Positions 6,319 to 8,136 of a DNA stretch of 8,136 bases are shown here, piece after piece; position 1 is the stretch's first letter; the number at the start of each line of letters is the position of its first letter. The notes below the pieces were generated by a model. It was given only the letters and a program-made list of their open reading frames with translations, did not search any database and was not told where the DNA came from. The translations under genes and the position numbers were made by a program. The DNA lies in contig LVBO01000300.1 of assembly GCA_001604435.1 (NCBI GenBank), forward strand, positions 1 to 8,136. Direction: 5' to 3'. The stretch comes from Synergistales bacterium Syner_01. Its GTDB lineage: Bacteria > Synergistota > Synergistia > Synergistales > Aminobacteriaceae.

Positions 6319-7266
6319 ATGGCCGCCGCTTCGGCGCTTTTTAAAAAAACACAGAACAAAGCGGGCTTGGCGCTGCACGAGGACGATCTTCGATACATCG
6401 AGCTCGAGGGGAATCTGTCGAGGCTGAGGGTGGCGAAAAAAGTTTCCGTCCCCTCGGGCGGAAAGGGAATCCGCAAAAACTCCCTTGCCGACGCCGGCGA
6501 CTTGCTCGCGGCTCTTCAGGCGTTGGGATCCAGCATCGGCGGGTTCAAGGTTCCGGTTGCGCTGTCCATCCCTTCGCGCGATATCCTGATTCGCGTGATA
6601 GAACTGCCCGAGCTCGAGATGAACGATGCCCGCGAGGCGCTGCAGTGGGACTTCGAAAAATACTTCCCGTACGCTTTCTCCGACGCGGCGGTAGATATCT
6701 CGAAGGTCGAGAACCCTCTCAAAGGCGAGCCGGGGATGATGTCCGTTCTGGTGGCGGCGTGCAGGCTTCGTACCGTCGAGTCGGTGATGCGCCTTGCCGC
6801 TACTGCCGGTATGCAGCTGGCAACCATCGAGCCCGAGAACGTCGCCATGTTCCGCGCGGCGCTGGGACCGACCCTTTCGTTCCCCGGAGGGTATCTGGCC
6901 GTCTTCGCCGAAAACGGGGTAAGCCAGCTTATACTCGGCTATAAGGACAACGGCGTTTTGTACAGAACGTCGTTGATCGACATCAACACAGTCGAGGAGG
7001 AGCAGAAAGATTTTACCGCGCTTGTGCGCGAGATCGGCAATACGCTTACGTTCGCTCGAAACCAGTACAAGGAGCTTCAGGTGGAACACATCATGCTGGG
7101 AGGGCATTTCGTCGGCGAAGCAGGTTTGAAGGACGTCATCGAGGAGACGACCGGACTGAAGGTACTTGCCGCGGATCCGTGGAGTCCGTGGGGAATTCCG
7201 GTTCCCTCCGACGATGCGCTTGGCTGGGAGACCGCCGTAGGGTTGGCGGTGCGTGAACTGTCATGA
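6319..7266 (+). CDS. pilM: PilM, actin-fold inner-membrane platform protein of the type IV pilus
   Basis: The 315-residue product is PilM, a cytoplasmic actin-like protein that binds the N-terminal tail of PilN and links the periplasmic alignment complex to the motor. Family segments in order: VALSIPSRDILIRVIELPEL (80-99), ALQWDFEKYFPYAFSDAAVDI (107-127), LVAACRLRTVESVMRLAATAG (144-164), IEPENVAMFRAA (170-181), LVREIGNTLTFARNQY (235-250), IMLGGHFVGEAGL (258-270) and a terminal LGWETAVGLAVREL. The ATG at 6319 has GGGGGGA (6304-6310) 8 bases upstream; an earlier ATG at 6311 is out of frame. The phosphate-1 motif, normally like GLDIGSSSVK, reads GLALHEDDLRYIEL (16-29), and the phosphate-2 motif, normally DIGxxxT, reads AVFAENGVSQ (194-203). 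Only the adenosine-side GG (261-262 region) persists. It may bind nucleotide weakly or not at all. Its stop overlaps the pilN start. Confidence 0.9.
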   Translation: MAAASALFKKTQNKAGLALHEDDLRYIELEGNLSRLRVAKKVSVPSGGKGIRKNSLADAGDLLAALQALGSSIGGFKVPVALSIPSRDILIRVIELPELEMNDAREALQWDFEKYFPYAFSDAAVDISKVENPLKGEPGMMSVLVAACRLRTVESVMRLAATAGMQLATIEPENVAMFRAALGPTLSFPGGYLAVFAENGVSQLILGYKDNGVLYRTSLIDINTVEEEQKDFTALVREIGNTLTFARNQYKELQVEHIMLGGHFVGEAGLKDVIEETTGLKVLAADPWSPWGIPVPSDDALGWETAVGLAVRELS

Positions 7267-7862
7267 AGGTGTCGCTTGATCTTCGCCCCCGCGCTCTTGT
7301 CGAGTCGCAGAAGAAGCGCCTGAATATCTCCCGTCTTTTTATGACGCTGTTCCTTCTCTCGTTCTTTCTTATCGGCGGCTCGACGCTCTTCTGGGCTTTT
7401 TGGAACTATCGTTCCCTGGTGGATCGCGTCGCTTTTTTGGAGGACACGCTTTCAATCCAGCGCGCGCAGAACGCACGCCTTGCGAACGAGTTGCGCCGCC
7501 TCGGCGAGGAAGAGGCGGTGTATGTTTCCGCGCTCAAGCTGCTGCAGGACGAGCTTCCCGCGCTGGAGTTCCTGCAGGCCATGGAAACTTCTCTGCCCCC
7601 CGGCGTCTGGGTCCGAACGCTCTCGATCGTTCCGGGGAAGGTTTCGCTTCAAGGAAGCGCCTTCAAAGAAGACGACGTCGTCGAGTTCGGTAAGGGGCTT
7701 TTGGACGCTCCTGTCGTAGCGGCGGTCGATTTTCCTGTGACTACCAGGGTTGTGCGCGACGGGCAGTCGCTCGTCGACTACACGCTCGCCTGTTCGTTGC
7801 GTGATTTCGCGGCGACGATCCCTCCTGCGTTTCCTGTAGAGAAGGAGGCTGGTTCTCAATGA
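7263..7862 (+). CDS. pilN: PilN, type IV pilus alignment complex protein
   Basis: This 199-residue bitopic membrane protein is PilN, partner of PilO in the inner-membrane alignment complex. The cytoplasmic tail begins KVSLDLRPR (2-10), the position of the INLLP-type peptide that docks into PilM in other species. A transmembrane helix covers about 25-47, a coiled coil about 48-95, and a periplasmic ferredoxin-like domain begins near LEFLQAMETSLPPGVWVRTL (101-120), a strong PilN signature. The ATG overlaps the pilM stop by 4 bases (ATGA, 7263-7266) with no strong Shine-Dalgarno, so it is probably translated by coupling. The single Cys (C177) is near the C-terminal end of the domain. The tail motif is altered from the usual INLLP, and the PilM it must bind is also atypical, so the two may have changed together. 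Type II secretion GspL-like proteins are the alternative family, but pilM and pilO beside it settle the call. Confidence 0.88.
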   Translation: MKVSLDLRPRALVESQKKRLNISRLFMTLFLLSFFLIGGSTLFWAFWNYRSLVDRVAFLEDTLSIQRAQNARLANELRRLGEEEAVYVSALKLLQDELPALEFLQAMETSLPPGVWVRTLSIVPGKVSLQGSAFKEDDVVEFGKGLLDAPVVAAVDFPVTTRVVRDGQSLVDYTLACSLRDFAATIPPAFPVEKEAGSQ

Positions 7863-8136
7863 CCCGCAAGGATACGCTTATCTTTCTCATTCTTCTTCTT
7901 GTGTCCGGAGGGATGATCTTCGGGGCGTTCCATCTGGTCAAGCAGATTGAACAGCTTCGTGCCGCCGAGAAGGACTTGCGGACCCAGGGGATGCGGATCG
8001 AGCTTGAGTCCGCCGAACGAATGCGTCAGATAGAGGTGTTCAAGCGCGCGATCGCCCAGCTTGAACGCTACCAGATCCAGATTCCCGAGAACGAAGTCGA
8101 TTTTTACTCCTGGGTTCAGCAGGAACTGACGCGCAA
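7859..8136 (+). CDS. pilO: PilO, type IV pilus alignment complex protein (5' part; cut by window edge)
   Basis: Ninety-two codons and two bases of an open frame run to the edge with no stop. The protein has a short basic cytoplasmic start (MTRKD), a transmembrane helix at about 6-24, a charged coiled coil (about 27-72, with EQLRAAEKDL and a following run of Glu, Arg and Gln) and the beginning of a globular periplasmic domain (IPENEVDFYSWVQQEL, 75-90). This is the layout of PilO, which forms dimers with PilN through coiled coils and ferredoxin-like domains. GAAGGAGG (7841-7848) lies 10 bases before the ATG, and the ATG overlaps the pilN stop by 4 bases. Full PilO proteins are usually near 200 residues, so roughly half is missing here. 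The sequence alone is modest evidence; the pilM-pilN-pilO order makes the call. Confidence 0.85.
   Translation, partial: MTRKDTLIFLILLLVSGGMIFGAFHLVKQIEQLRAAEKDLRTQGMRIELESAERMRQIEVFKRAIAQLERYQIQIPENEVDFYSWVQQELTR

Noticed and set aside
6226..7107. Antisense open frame of 293 codons across pilM.
   Set aside because: It mirrors the G/C-rich third positions of pilM, has no family pattern and lies opposite a clearly conserved gene.
1..8136. tRNA, rRNA, CRISPR array, insertion sequence or att site.
   Set aside because: No repeat-spacer pattern, transposase frame, terminal inverted repeats or cloverleaf-like stretch was seen; nearly all of the window is coding on one strand.

Overview
The window is a type IV pilus (T4P) locus with all genes on the + strand. 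The order is a type IV prepilin, three minor-pilin genes of the pilV, pilW and pilX kind, a pilY1-type tip adhesin gene of 1139 codons, then pilM, pilN and the first 92 codons of pilO, which runs off the right edge. The pre-pilin leaders, the inner-membrane alignment proteins and PilY1 indicate a diderm bacterium. Gene content, intermediate base composition and the degenerate PilM would fit Synergistota or a similar anaerobic diderm. That is an impression only: no marker gene here fixes the taxon.

Bases 1-207 contain no supported gene. They start with a perfect 18-bp hairpin terminator (31-70) that closes off the upstream unit, followed by an AT-rich leader that probably holds the prepilin promoter. 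The prepilin gene (208-633) is followed by a 151-base gap with no convincing terminator. Then comes a tight run: pilV-like (785-1201), pilW-like (1207-2130), pilX-like (2127-2795, TTG start overlapping the pilW stop) and pilY1 (2838-6257). A 61-base gap with a good extended -10 promoter candidate precedes pilM (6319-7266), pilN (7263-7862) and pilO (7859 onward), which overlap by 4 bases at each junction (ATGA).

Known roles of these families: PilV, PilW and PilX form a minor-pilin complex that primes assembly and carries PilY1 at the tip. PilM sits on the cytoplasmic face, binds the PilN N-terminus, and PilN pairs with PilO in the periplasm to align the secretion pore with the motor. The assembly ATPases, PilC, PilD, PilP and PilQ are not in this window.

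The most unusual points are as follows. PilY1 has a tryptophan-rich segment (11 Trp in 36 residues, with a doubled motif) right after its signal peptide, and a second Trp cluster inside its von Willebrand A (VWA) domain. PilY1 lacks the expected C-terminal calcium loop. PilM has lost its phosphate-binding motifs. Nine-A tracts lie in the prepilin leader codons and in pilY1. All three recognisable prepilin sites have Ala rather than Gly before the cut. GC rises sharply from about 39% (3301-3780) to about 61% (6361-6840), both hand counts. Nothing here is a wholly new system, but the PilY1 variant deserves a closer look.
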